Below, piece by piece: positions 1-7,871 of a DNA stretch of 64,000 nucleotides. The notes beneath the pieces were generated by a model, which saw nothing but the letters and a program-made list of their open reading frames with translations, had not been told where the DNA came from and made no database searches. The position numbers and the translations under genes were made by a program. Each line of letters begins with the position of its first letter. Within the stretch, counting starts at the first letter, position 1. The DNA is from JBCBGF01 sp038526915 (GTDB lineage: Bacteria; Pseudomonadota; Alphaproteobacteria; Rhodobacterales; Rhodobacteraceae): contig JBCBGF010000010.1 of assembly GCA_038526915.1 (NCBI GenBank), positions 1 through 64,000 of the forward strand, read 5' to 3'.

Positions 1-79
1 GATGCACGTTGCCCACTGAGATCGCCACGGCGTCCACGCCGGTTTCGCTGGCGAACTGGGCGGCCTCCTCGGGATCGAG
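1..79 (-). pseudogene. Inverted fragment of class II aldolase (middle part)
   Basis: Read on the minus strand, these bases encode the start of a typical class II (zinc) aldolase core: Leu-Asp-Pro-Glu-Glu-Ala-Ala, then Glu-Thr-Gly-Val-Asp-Ala-Val-Ala, then Ser-Val-Gly-Asn-Val-His. In this family that stretch lies a few tens of residues upstream of the VPLVIHGGSG segment, which is found on the plus strand from about 74. The two pieces therefore look like one gene whose upstream part has been flipped. The join sits in a CCTCG/CGAGG inverted repeat at 67-80 (4-base loop). Either a foldback artefact at a contig end or a real inversion would give this; I favour the artefact. Confidence 0.75.
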
Positions 80-349
80 GCGGTGACGGATGTGCCCCTG
101 GTGATCCATGGCGGATCGGGTGTGCCGGTCGCCGAACGCACCCATCTCGCGCGCACCAGCGCCATCTGCAAATTCAACATCGGCACCGAACTACGTATGA
201 TCTTTGGCAAATCCCTACGGCAAACACTGTCGGAAGATCCCAAAGCCTTCGACCGCGTGGGCATTCTCAGCGCGGTCGAAGACCCGCTGGAACAGGCGGC
301 GCGCGCCGCCCTTCGTGCCCTCGCCCCCGAGAAAGGAACCGCGACATGA
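74..349 (+). CDS. Class II (ketose-bisphosphate) aldolase, C-terminal part only
   Basis: Partial gene; the frame is open from about 74, where it meets the inverted fragment. The visible protein carries the V-P-L-V-I-H-G-G-S-G-V-P segment (zinc-ligand histidine and phosphate-binding glycines) and the later K-F-N-I-G-T-E-L segment, both diagnostic of fructose-/tagatose-bisphosphate type class II aldolases. These enzymes cleave ketose phosphates to DHAP plus an aldehyde in the cytoplasm. The GTG at 83 is not a real start because it lies inside the conserved core. The stop overlaps the next gene by ATGA, so the two are translationally coupled. The exact substrate cannot be read from this fragment; an IolJ-type role in inositol or sugar catabolism would fit the neighbour. 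Confidence 0.85.
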   Translation: MEAVTDVPLVIHGGSGVPVAERTHLARTSAICKFNIGTELRMIFGKSLRQTLSEDPKAFDRVGILSAVEDPLEQAARAALRALAPEKGTAT

Positions 350-1335
350 TCCGCTTTGGAGTTCTGGGCTGCGGCCGCATCGGTCAGGTCCACGCCCGCA
401 GCCTCAAACGCCTGCGCGGCGCCAGCGTGACAGCTGTGTCCGACGCTATGCCCGCTGCGGCAGAGGCGCTCGCCACAGAAGTCGGTGCAGAGGTGCGCGA
501 GACCGAGGCCATCGTGACCGCCGCGGACATCGACGCCCTGGTGATCTGCACCCCCACCGACACCCATGCCGATCTGATCGAAGCTGCGGCTAACGCCGGA
601 AAGCCCGTGTTCTGCGAAAAACCGATCGACCTCGACCTTGCCCGCGTAGACGCCTGCCTGGCCAAGGCAGATGCCGCCGGGATCCTCCTGATGATCGGGT
701 TCCAGCGCCGGTTTGATCCACATTTCCGCGCTCTTAAGGCCGCGCTCGAGGATGGGGCCATCGGCTCAATCGAGCAGGTCACCATCACCAGCCGCGACCC
801 CGCCCCGCCGCCGCCCGAATACATCGCCCGCTCAGGCGGGATCTTCCGCGACATGGCGATCCACGATTTCGATATGGCCCGCTTTCTCGTCGCCGCGCCC
901 TTCACCCGCGTTCTGGCCACCGGGGCCGCGCTGGTCGATCCATCGATTGGCGATTTGGGCGATGTCGACACCGCCACGATCCTGATGGAAACCGACACTG
1001 GCCAACAGGTCAGCATTACCAACTCCCGCCGCGCCACCTATGGATATGATCAGCGGGTCGAGGTTTTGGGGTCGAAGGGCATGCTACAGGTCGGCAACCA
1101 GCCCCAGACCACGCTGGTCCAATCGCGCGGTGATGGGACGGTCCACCCCCCGCTGCGCGACTTCTTCATGGACAGGTATCAAGACGCCTATGCCGCCGAG
1201 ATGGAGGCGTTCATGGCCTGCCTGCGCGATGGAACCCCTCCCCCCATCACCGGAGCCGACGGTCGTGCGGCATTGCAACTGGCGGATGCGGCCGCGCGGT
1301 CGGCAGCCGAAGGGAAATGGATCTCGTTGGCGTGA
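346..1335 (+). CDS. iolG: Gfo/Idh/MocA oxidoreductase, inositol 2-dehydrogenase-like
   Basis: 329 residues, full family length. The N-terminal Rossmann fold has G8-C-G-R-I-G13, and the conserved E91-K92-P93 supplies the catalytic lysine. The GGIFRDMAIHDFD segment at about 164-176 provides D169 and H173, matching the Lys-Asp-His set of inositol dehydrogenases. The enzyme should oxidise a cyclitol or sugar hydroxyl with NAD(P). Start chosen at the ATG that overlaps the aldolase stop, with AAAGGA at 332-337 as ribosome binding site. Aldolase plus inositol-dehydrogenase-like gene directly before a polyol ABC transporter suggests a polyol/cyclitol catabolic locus. Related substrates (scyllo-inositol, other sugars) cannot be excluded. 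Confidence 0.8.
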   Translation: MIRFGVLGCGRIGQVHARSLKRLRGASVTAVSDAMPAAAEALATEVGAEVRETEAIVTAADIDALVICTPTDTHADLIEAAANAGKPVFCEKPIDLDLARVDACLAKADAAGILLMIGFQRRFDPHFRALKAALEDGAIGSIEQVTITSRDPAPPPPEYIARSGGIFRDMAIHDFDMARFLVAAPFTRVLATGAALVDPSIGDLGDVDTATILMETDTGQQVSITNSRRATYGYDQRVEVLGSKGMLQVGNQPQTTLVQSRGDGTVHPPLRDFFMDRYQDAYAAEMEAFMACLRDGTPPPITGADGRAALQLADAAARSAAEGKWISLA

Positions 1336-1447
1336 TCTCAGCACGCCGGGCGAATGGCCGATCACTACAATCGACCGTGCCAGCACACCAAATTTGAATA
1401 TGAAAATTGCGCAAAGACAGTCGGTTAAGAAATACTAAAAAATTAGT

Positions 1448-1478
1448 TTGACAAGTCTCTGTGAGTCCCACCTAGAAT
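1448..1478 (+). promoter_or_regulatory. Candidate sigma-70 promoter for the glycerol transporter operon
   Basis: TTGACA at 1448-1453 and TAGAAT at 1473-1478 are separated by 19 bases, in an AT-rich patch within the 192-base gap between iolG and glpV. They lie about 50 bases upstream of the glpV start. The spacing is longer than the ideal 17, so this is a reasonable but unproven promoter. No clear GlpR operator was recognised. Confidence 0.5.
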
Positions 1479-1527
1479 GAACGCGTCCCGAGCGGAAAAG
1501 ACTCGGGCCATTCCAGGGAGGATACAT

Positions 1528-3264
1528 ATGAGAAAGTACTTGCTTTCCGCCGTGGCGGCTGGCGCCATCGTGGCGGGGTACGGCCCCGCATGGGCGGACG
1601 AAGCCGCAGCCCAGCGCTGGATCGACGAGGAGTTCCAGCCCTCGACGCTGTCCAAAGACGAGCAGATGGCCGAGATGCAGTGGTTCATCGACGCCGCCGC
1701 CCCCTTCTCGGGGATGGAGATCAACGTGCTGTCGGAAGGTATCCCGACCCACGGCTATGAATCCGAGGTGCTGACCAAAGCGTTCGAAGAGATCACCGGC
1801 ATCAAGGTAAACCACCAGATCCTTGGCGAAGGCGAAGTGGTGCAGGCCGTTCAAACGCAGATGCAGACGGGCCGGAACCTGTACGACGGCTATGTCAACG
1901 ATAGCGACCTGATCGGCACCCATTCGCGCCTGCAACTGGCCTATAACCTCACCGAGATGATGGCGGGCGAGTGGGCCGATACCACCTCGCCCACCCTGGA
2001 TCTCGATGATTTCATGGGCATCCAGTTCACCACCGGGCCCGATGGCAACCTCTACCAGTTGCCGGACCAGCAGTTCGCCAACCTCTACTGGTTCCGCAAA
2101 GACTGGTTCGATGACGAGGACAACAAAGCCGCATTCCGCGAGAAGTACGGCTATGAGCTGGGCGTGCCGGTGAACTGGTCGGCCTATGAAGACATCGCCG
2201 AGTTCTTCACCAATGACGTGCAGGAAATCGACGGTGTCCGCATCTATGGCCATATGGACTATGGCAAGCGCGCGCCCGACCTTGGCTGGCGGATGACCGA
2301 TGCGTGGCTGTCGATGGCCGGTGCGGGCGATGTGGGCGAACCCAACGGTGTGCCCGTCGATGAATGGGGCATCCGGATGGAGGCTGGCACCTGCAACCCG
2401 GTGGGTGCGAGTGTGACCCGTGGCGGGGCGGCCAACGGCCCAGCGGCGGTCTATGCCATCCGCAAGTGGGATGAGTGGCTGCGGGCCTATGCGCCTCCGG
2501 GCTCGGCGTCTTACGACTTCTACCAATCGCTGCCCGCGCTGTCCCAAGGCAACGTGGCCCAGCAGATCTTCTGGTACACGGCCTTCACCGCCGACATGGT
2601 GAAGCCGCGTTCGGAAGGCAATAACACGGTGGATGAGGATGGCACGCCGCTCTGGCGGATGGCGCCCAGCCCGCATGGCCCTTATTGGACCGAAGGCCAG
2701 AAGGTTGGCTATCAGGATGTGGGCTCGTGGACCTTCCTCAAGTCGACACCCTCGGACCGCGCGCAGGCCGCATGGCTCTATGCCCAGTTCGTCACATCGA
2801 AGACGGTGGATGTGAAGAAGTCCCACGTGGGTCTGACCTTCATCCGCGACAGCTCGGTCAACCATGAGAGCTTCACCGAACGCGCACCCAAGCTCGGCGG
2901 TCTGGTGGAGTTCTACCGTTCGCCCGACCGGGTGGCCTGGTCGCCCACGGGCATCAACGTGCCGGACTATCCCAAGCTCGCCCAGATCTGGTGGCAGCAG
3001 ATCGGTGACGTGAACTCGGGCGCCTTCACCCCGCAGGAAGCGATGGACCGTCTGGCTGAAGAGATGGACATCACCATGGCGCGGATGCAACAGGCGGACG
3101 AGGCGGCCAATGTCTATGGCGGCTGTGGCCCACGGCTCAACGAAGAGCGGGATGCCGAATACTGGCTGAGCCAGCCCGGCGCCCCCAAGGCCAAGCTCGA
3201 AAACGAGAAGCCGCAAGGCGAGACCGTCAACTATGACGAGCTTGTCGCCCGCTGGCAGCAGTAG
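1528..3264 (+). CDS. glpV: Glycerol ABC transporter, periplasmic substrate-binding protein GlpV
   Basis: 578 residues. The signal peptide (basic MRK, hydrophobic core, cleavage after A-W-A at about residue 23) sends it to the periplasm. It belongs to the large (about 570-580 residue) solute-binding family that travels with two ATPases, two permeases and a DUF2160 protein, the set described as the glycerol transporter in Rhizobium leguminosarum. It should capture glycerol and deliver it to GlpP/GlpQ. Start at 1528 rather than an upstream in-frame codon, because AGGGAGGA sits just before it and the signal peptide begins there. First gene of the operon; glpD and glpR are not adjacent. Confidence 0.88.
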   Translation: MRKYLLSAVAAGAIVAGYGPAWADEAAAQRWIDEEFQPSTLSKDEQMAEMQWFIDAAAPFSGMEINVLSEGIPTHGYESEVLTKAFEEITGIKVNHQILGEGEVVQAVQTQMQTGRNLYDGYVNDSDLIGTHSRLQLAYNLTEMMAGEWADTTSPTLDLDDFMGIQFTTGPDGNLYQLPDQQFANLYWFRKDWFDDEDNKAAFREKYGYELGVPVNWSAYEDIAEFFTNDVQEIDGVRIYGHMDYGKRAPDLGWRMTDAWLSMAGAGDVGEPNGVPVDEWGIRMEAGTCNPVGASVTRGGAANGPAAVYAIRKWDEWLRAYAPPGSASYDFYQSLPALSQGNVAQQIFWYTAFTADMVKPRSEGNNTVDEDGTPLWRMAPSPHGPYWTEGQKVGYQDVGSWTFLKSTPSDRAQAAWLYAQFVTSKTVDVKKSHVGLTFIRDSSVNHESFTERAPKLGGLVEFYRSPDRVAWSPTGINVPDYPKLAQIWWQQIGDVNSGAFTPQEAMDRLAEEMDITMARMQQADEAANVYGGCGPRLNEERDAEYWLSQPGAPKAKLENEKPQGETVNYDELVARWQQ

Positions 3265-3281
3265 GCACCAGCCAAGCAAAA

Positions 3282-3308
3282 CGGGCTACCGCCGCGCGCG
3301 GTAGCCCG
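3282..3308 (+). promoter_or_regulatory. Strong intercistronic hairpin after glpV
   Basis: Perfect 11-bp inverted repeat (CGGGCTACCGC / GCGGTAGCCCG) with a 5-base loop, placed 17 bases after the glpV stop and before glpS. There is no T-run, so it is better explained as an mRNA-stabilising or partial-termination hairpin that keeps binding protein in excess over the membrane parts than as a full terminator. Confidence 0.75.
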
Positions 3309-3364
3309 ACCCATGCCAAGGGGACCGCGCCTGTGTTTTTCGGCGCATTGGGGAAGACACCGGA

Positions 3365-4426
3365 ATGATCGAACTTCGGGACGTGACCAAACGGGTCGCC
3401 AATGTCCTTCACATCAAGCCGACGAGCCTGACGCTGGAACCGGGGCACTTCAATGTCCTTCTGGGCGCGACGGGATCGGGGAAGACCTCGCTCATCAAGC
3501 TGATGGCCGGTCTCGATCCGATGGCGAGCGGTCAGATCTTCATGAACGGGCAGGACGTGACGCGGCTGAACACGCAAAAGCGGCAGATCAGCCTGGTCCA
3601 TCAGTTTTTCGTCAACTACCCGCACATGACAGTCTTTGAAAACATCGCCTCGCCCTTGCGCGTTGCCGGTGTGGCCAACAGCGAAATCCAGGGCCGCGTG
3701 GAAGAGGCCGCCGACCTTCTGCAGCTGCGCCCGATGCTGAACCGTCGCCCGCAGGAGTTGTCGGGCGGTCAGCAGCAGCGTACCGCGCTGGCCCGCGCGA
3801 TTGCCAAGGACAGCAAGGCGGTGTTTCTGGACGAACCGCTCGCCAACCTCGATTACAAACTCCGCGAGGAGTTGCGGGAGCAATTGCCCGAGTTGTTCGC
3901 TGGCCGGGGTGCGGTGGTCGTCTACGCGACGTCCGAACCCGAAGAAGCGCTGATGCTGGGCGGGTTCACCGGACTAATGGATGACGGCGTGGTCACGCAA
4001 TTCGGCGCAACCTCTGATATCTACCGCCACCCCGCCAACCTGACCGCCGCGCGCGTGTTTTCGGACCCACCGATCAACGTGGCCGAAATAACCAAAGCCG
4101 GACAGACCGCGCGGCTGGGCAACGGCACAGAATGGCCACTGACCGGATCAGCGGCGACCCTGCGCGATGGCCCCTACCATATCGCCGTCAGGCCCCATCG
4201 CGTCCTGCCCAATCGGCATGGTGATGGCGATGTGCCCCTGACCGGACAGGTTCTGGTGACTGAGCTTTCGGGATCGGACTCGAGCGCGCATTTTCGCCTG
4301 GGCGCAGTCGACTGGGTCTCGCTCGCCTCGGGCGTCCACCCCTATCGCGTGGGCGAAGAGCATACATTCTTCATGGACCCGTCCCGTTGCCGGTACTTCG
4401 GCCAGGACGGACAGAGGGTGGCATGA
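3365..4426 (+). CDS. glpS: Glycerol ABC transporter ATP-binding protein GlpS (no switch histidine)
   Basis: 353 residues, MalK-like: ATPase domain followed by a C-terminal regulatory domain from about residue 230. Walker A G34-A-T-G-S-G-K-T, Q80, canonical signature L132-S-G-G-Q136 and Walker B with catalytic E157 are all present. The switch (H-loop) histidine is replaced by S190: the family's T-H-D-Q reads T-S-E-P here. Because GlpT has the reverse defect, the GlpS-GlpT heterodimer should contain one complete ATP site (GlpT Walker plus GlpS signature) and one impaired site. The protein sits on the cytoplasmic face of GlpP/GlpQ. The downstream glpT starts 3 bases after its stop. Confidence 0.9.
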   Translation: MIELRDVTKRVANVLHIKPTSLTLEPGHFNVLLGATGSGKTSLIKLMAGLDPMASGQIFMNGQDVTRLNTQKRQISLVHQFFVNYPHMTVFENIASPLRVAGVANSEIQGRVEEAADLLQLRPMLNRRPQELSGGQQQRTALARAIAKDSKAVFLDEPLANLDYKLREELREQLPELFAGRGAVVVYATSEPEEALMLGGFTGLMDDGVVTQFGATSDIYRHPANLTAARVFSDPPINVAEITKAGQTARLGNGTEWPLTGSAATLRDGPYHIAVRPHRVLPNRHGDGDVPLTGQVLVTELSGSDSSAHFRLGAVDWVSLASGVHPYRVGEEHTFFMDPSRCRYFGQDGQRVA

Positions 4427-4429
4427 GAC

Positions 4430-5503
4430 ATGGCTGAAATCACACTCTCCCACCTCAAGCACAGCTACTACCCGTCACCCAAAACGCCGGACGACTACGC
4501 TCTGAAAGAGATCGACGTCACCTGGCGCGATGGCGGGGCCTATGCGCTGCTGGGGCCGTCGGGCTGCGGGAAGTCGACGCTTCTCAACATCATCTCGGGC
4601 CTTCTCACGCCGTCCGAGGGCAAGATCCTGTTCGGTGATCAGGACGTAACACACCTGCCCCCCGACAAGCGCAACATCGCCCAAGTGTTCCAGTTTCCGG
4701 TGATCTACGACACGATGACGGTCCACGACAATCTCGCCTTCCCGCTCAAAAACCGCGGTGTCGATGCGGCGAAGATCGAAGCCCGCGTGGCCGAGATCGC
4801 TGAGATGCTGGAAGTGACCGAGATGCTGGGCACGCGGGCGGCGAACCTCAGCCCCGACAACAAACAAAAGATCTCGATGGGCCGCGGCCTCGTCCGCGAC
4901 GACGTGAACGTTGTGATGTTCGATGAACCGCTCACCGTGATCGACCCGCATCTGAAATGGAAGCTGCGATCGAAGCTGAAGGAACTGCATCAACGCGTAA
5001 AAGCGACGATGATTTACGTCACCCACGACCAGACCGAGGCGCTGACCTTCGCGGATGAAGTCGTGGTGATGCAAGAGGGCGTGGTGGTGCAGACCGGCAC
5101 ACCCGTGGAACTGTTCGAACGCCCCCAGCACACCTTTGTCGGGCATTTCATCGGATCGCCGGGTATGAACATCCTCGCCTGCGAGCCGCGCGGGGATCGT
5201 GCGGTGTTCGAGGGGCATGAGGTTGCGCTGGAAGGCCCCGTCAGCGGGTCGGGCGGCGAGACGATGCTGGGCATCCGGCCCGAGCATGTGTCGATTGCGG
5301 ATGCGGGCGTGCCTGCGACCGTGACCAAGGTCGCCGATGTCGGGCGGCACTTTGTGATCGATGCGTTGGTGGGTGAGACGCGTCTGAAGGCGGTGTCAGA
5401 ACACAGCGCGCCTGAGGCGGGAAGCGCGGTGCATCTGGCCTTCCGACCCGAACAGACCCGGGTCTACCGCAACGGGTGGATCGCGACGGAGGCGCGGGGA
5501 TGA
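4430..5503 (+). CDS. glpT: Glycerol ABC transporter ATP-binding protein GlpT (degenerate signature)
   Basis: 357 residues, MalK-like with a C-terminal TOBE-type domain. Walker A G42-P-S-G-C-G-K-S, Walker B V-V-M-F-D-E166 and switch H199 are intact. The ABC signature, normally L-S-G-G-Q, reads L140-S-P-D-N144, and the D-loop region reads T-V-I-D. It partners GlpS, which has the canonical signature but lacks the switch histidine. Starts 3 bases after glpS. This is the Rhizobium GlpT ATPase name, not the E. coli glycerol-3-phosphate antiporter of the same symbol. Confidence 0.9.
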   Translation: MAEITLSHLKHSYYPSPKTPDDYALKEIDVTWRDGGAYALLGPSGCGKSTLLNIISGLLTPSEGKILFGDQDVTHLPPDKRNIAQVFQFPVIYDTMTVHDNLAFPLKNRGVDAAKIEARVAEIAEMLEVTEMLGTRAANLSPDNKQKISMGRGLVRDDVNVVMFDEPLTVIDPHLKWKLRSKLKELHQRVKATMIYVTHDQTEALTFADEVVVMQEGVVVQTGTPVELFERPQHTFVGHFIGSPGMNILACEPRGDRAVFEGHEVALEGPVSGSGGETMLGIRPEHVSIADAGVPATVTKVADVGRHFVIDALVGETRLKAVSEHSAPEAGSAVHLAFRPEQTRVYRNGWIATEARG

Positions 5504-5529
5504 CCAGTGTTTCACATGCCACCGTGGAG

Positions 5530-5589
5530 GCCCCGGCTCGGAGGCCGGGGCGTGAGCGACTTCCTGACGTCCCGGACGTGATCCGGGAC
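5530..5589 (+). repeat. Tandem palindromes between glpT and glpP
   Basis: Two hairpins fill the only long gap (130 bases) inside the operon: GCCCCGGC (5530-5537) pairs with GCCGGGGC (5544-5551), and GTCCCGGA (5569-5576) pairs with TCCGGGAC (5582-5589). The second resembles the GTCCCGGA...TCCGGGAC palindromes widely scattered in alphaproteobacterial genomes. Likely an inserted repeat unit that may also tune expression of the permeases relative to the ATPases. Confidence 0.7.
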
Positions 5590-5633
5590 CTCGCGCCCAC
5601 CGGCACGACACCAACCCACCCGGAGACCACCCC

Positions 5634-6497
5634 ATGAGAACCGAAAACCAACGCGCCTGGTTCTTCGTCCTGCCGGTCCTCTTTCTGGTGGCGTTCAACG
5701 CGCTCGTCCCGATGATGACCGTCGTCAACTACTCGGTCCAGGAAACCTTCGGCAATAACCAATTCTTTTGGGAGGGTCTCGGCTGGTTCGAACAAATCCT
5801 GCGCTCCGAGCGGTTCCAGGCCGCGCTCGGGCGTCAGTTCCTGTTCACCGGGATCATCCTCGCCATCGAAATACCCCTGGGCATCATCATCGCGCTGTCA
5901 ATGCCACGCAAAGGCTTTTGGGTCCCGGTGTGCCTCGTCCTCATGGCCCTGCCCATGCTGATCCCGTGGAACGTCGTAGGCGCGATGTGGAACATCTTCG
6001 CCCTGCCCAAGATCGGGATGCTGGGCTATTTCATGAACGATGTCCTGGGCATCACGTATGACATGACGCAGGATCCGCTGGCCGCCTGGATAACGATTAT
6101 CGTCATGGATGTCTGGCACTGGACGTCGCTTGTCGTCCTCCTGTGCTACGCCGGCCTCGTCTCGATCCCCGACGCCTACTATCAGGCGGCCAAGATCGAC
6201 GGCGCCTCGCCCTGGTCGGTCTTCCGCTATATCCAACTACCCAAGATGAAGACCGTTCTGACCATCGCGATCCTTCTGCGGTTCATGGACAGCTTCAACA
6301 TCTATACCGAGCCCTTCGTCCTCACCGGCGGCGGCCCCGGCAACTCCACCACCCTCCTTTCCATCGACCTGGTCAAAATCGCACTCGGCCAATTCGATCT
6401 CGGCCCCGCCGCGGCGATGAGCTTGATCTACTTCGCAATCACCCTGCTCGTCAGCTGGGTGTTCTACGTGGTGATGACAAAGGATGACCCGCGATGA
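5634..6497 (+). CDS. glpP: Glycerol ABC transporter permease GlpP
   Basis: 287 residues with about six hydrophobic segments, starting with an N-in helix (VLPVLFLVAFNALVPM). The cytoplasmic EAA loop near residues 185-205 contains A-A-K-I-D-G-A-S, the docking motif for the ATPases. This is the MalF/UgpA-type half of the inner-membrane channel and pairs with GlpQ. Its stop overlaps the start of a 50-codon gene by ATGA, indicating translational coupling. Confidence 0.9.
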   Translation: MRTENQRAWFFVLPVLFLVAFNALVPMMTVVNYSVQETFGNNQFFWEGLGWFEQILRSERFQAALGRQFLFTGIILAIEIPLGIIIALSMPRKGFWVPVCLVLMALPMLIPWNVVGAMWNIFALPKIGMLGYFMNDVLGITYDMTQDPLAAWITIIVMDVWHWTSLVVLLCYAGLVSIPDAYYQAAKIDGASPWSVFRYIQLPKMKTVLTIAILLRFMDSFNIYTEPFVLTGGGPGNSTTLLSIDLVKIALGQFDLGPAAAMSLIYFAITLLVSWVFYVVMTKDDPR

Positions 6498-6646
6498 GCG
6501 ACCTGTTGATGGTGATCGGCCAATGGATCGAGACGAAGATCAAAACGCGTGGGCTTCTCTACAAGATCGCCGTGGGCCTATGCTTCGTGATCGTCATCGC
6601 GTTTTTCGCACGTGACATCATCCAAACGGTGAGAGGCACAGAATGA
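6494..6646 (+). CDS. Small single-span membrane protein inside the glycerol transporter operon
   Basis: 50 residues, ATG at 6494 to TGA at 6646. Both ends overlap their neighbours by ATGA: its start overlaps the glpP stop and its stop overlaps the glpQ start. A charged amphipathic N-terminal part (W-I-E-T-K-I-K-T-R) is followed by one hydrophobic span (about residues 25-39, ending V-I-V-I-A-F-F) and a short polar tail. No domain is recognised. The unbroken double coupling between the two permease genes argues that it is translated and may be a small accessory subunit of the transporter. It could instead be only a coupling device. Confidence 0.75.
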   Translation: MSDLLMVIGQWIETKIKTRGLLYKIAVGLCFVIVIAFFARDIIQTVRGTE

Positions 6647-7440
6647 AGAAACGTTCGATCATCCCGATCGTCTACATCATCTTTTTGATGCTGCCGATCT
6701 ACTGGCTCGTCGCGATGAGCTTTAAGACTACGAATGAGATCCTTTCGGGCTTCTCGCTCTTCCCGCAGACCTTCACCATCGACAGCTACGTGGCCATCCT
6801 GACCGACCCGACGTGGTACATGGGCTATGTCCATTCGATCATCTACGTGTCGCTGAACACCGTGATCTCCATCACCGTCGCGCTGCCGGCTGCCTATGCC
6901 TTCTCCCGCTACCGGTTCCTTGGTGACAAACAGCTGTTCTTCTGGCTTCTGACCAACCGCATGGCCCCGGCGGCGGTGTTCGCCCTGCCCTTCTTCCAGC
7001 TCTATTCATCAATCGGGATCTTCGACACGCATCTTGCCGTGGCGCTCGCACACTGCTTGTTCAACATCCCGCTCGCGGTCTGGATCCTGGAAGGGTTCAT
7101 GCGCGGCGTGCCTAAGGAGTTGGACGAGACAGCCTATGTCGACGGCTACTCCTTCCCGCGCTTCTTCGTGAAGATCTTCCTGCCCAATATCAAAGCGGGT
7201 GTCGGCGTGGCCGCCTTTTTCTGCTTCATGTTTTCCTGGGTCGAGATGCTTCTGGCCAAAACGCTGACGGCGGTCGAAGCTAAACCCATCGCGGCGGTGA
7301 TGACCCGCACGGCGTCGTCTGCCGGTTACGAACTGGGCCTTCTGGCCGCCGCCGGAACACTGACGATCATTCCGGGCGCGATCGTGATCTGGTTCGTGCG
7401 CAACTACATCGCGCGCGGCTTTGCTATGGGGAGGGTGTGA
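6643..7440 (+). CDS. glpQ: Glycerol ABC transporter permease GlpQ
   Basis: 265 residues, MalG/UgpE-type inner-membrane permease with about six transmembrane segments. The EAA loop is visible as T-A-Y-V-D-G-Y-S followed by F-L-P-N at roughly residues 165-185. Partner of GlpP. The start overlaps the small membrane-protein gene, and the stop (7438-7440) overlaps the glpU ATG. The name refers to the rhizobial glycerol permease, not the E. coli glycerophosphodiesterase. Confidence 0.9.
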   Translation: MKKRSIIPIVYIIFLMLPIYWLVAMSFKTTNEILSGFSLFPQTFTIDSYVAILTDPTWYMGYVHSIIYVSLNTVISITVALPAAYAFSRYRFLGDKQLFFWLLTNRMAPAAVFALPFFQLYSSIGIFDTHLAVALAHCLFNIPLAVWILEGFMRGVPKELDETAYVDGYSFPRFFVKIFLPNIKAGVGVAAFFCFMFSWVEMLLAKTLTAVEAKPIAAVMTRTASSAGYELGLLAAAGTLTIIPGAIVIWFVRNYIARGFAMGRV

Positions 7441-7841
7441 TGCGGTTCCTGATCCTCGCACTTGTTATGCTGCCCGGCCTCGCCCAAGCCCAACAGGCCG
7501 GGTGGGGCAATGTCGGGCAACAAGAGGACAAAGGCTTCTCCTGGACCGATCCCCTCTGGCCCACATTCTGGATGGCCTGGACACCGGCAACGCTGGCCGT
7601 CTTCGTGGGCATCTTCTCCGCCATCGCGATCATCGGCCTATTGGAAGGCTTCAAGTATCGCGACGGGATCGAACGCAAGGGCGTCCTGGGCCTTACCACC
7701 ACGCTGGGCGACCGCCTCTTCATCACGCTCTTGGGATCGGCCTTCATCTTCCTCGCCTGGCTGGGCTTTGTTGGCCAGCCCATTTGGACCCCGCTTTTCA
7801 TCGCAATCGGCTGGGGCGTTTTCGTGTTTTGGAAAGTTTAG
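7440..7841 (+). CDS. glpU: DUF2160 small membrane protein GlpU
   Basis: 133 residues. After a signal-like N-terminus ending A-Q-A, the rest has three hydrophobic segments, including a W-P-T-F-W-M-A-W-T motif and a C-terminal F-V-F-W-K-V. This pattern matches the DUF2160 family, always found with GlpV/P/Q/S/T-type transporters; its exact role is unknown. ATG at 7440 is chosen over the GTG at 7437 because GGGGAGG at 7428-7434 is correctly spaced and the ATG overlaps the glpQ stop. Last gene of the operon. Confidence 0.85.
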   Translation: MRFLILALVMLPGLAQAQQAGWGNVGQQEDKGFSWTDPLWPTFWMAWTPATLAVFVGIFSAIAIIGLLEGFKYRDGIERKGVLGLTTTLGDRLFITLLGSAFIFLAWLGFVGQPIWTPLFIAIGWGVFVFWKV

Positions 7842-7871
7842 CTTGTCGCCCGCAGGCCAAGGGGGTTTGAT

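Noticed and set aside
1477..1527. Upstream start for glpV
   Set aside because: It would bury the signal peptide behind 17 polar residues and overlaps the putative -10; 1528 has a strong ribosome binding site.
1435..3279. 614-codon open frame on the minus strand opposite glpV
   Set aside because: High GC leaves antisense frames open; the product has low-complexity composition, no family resemblance and no ribosome binding site, while the plus strand encodes a clear GlpV.
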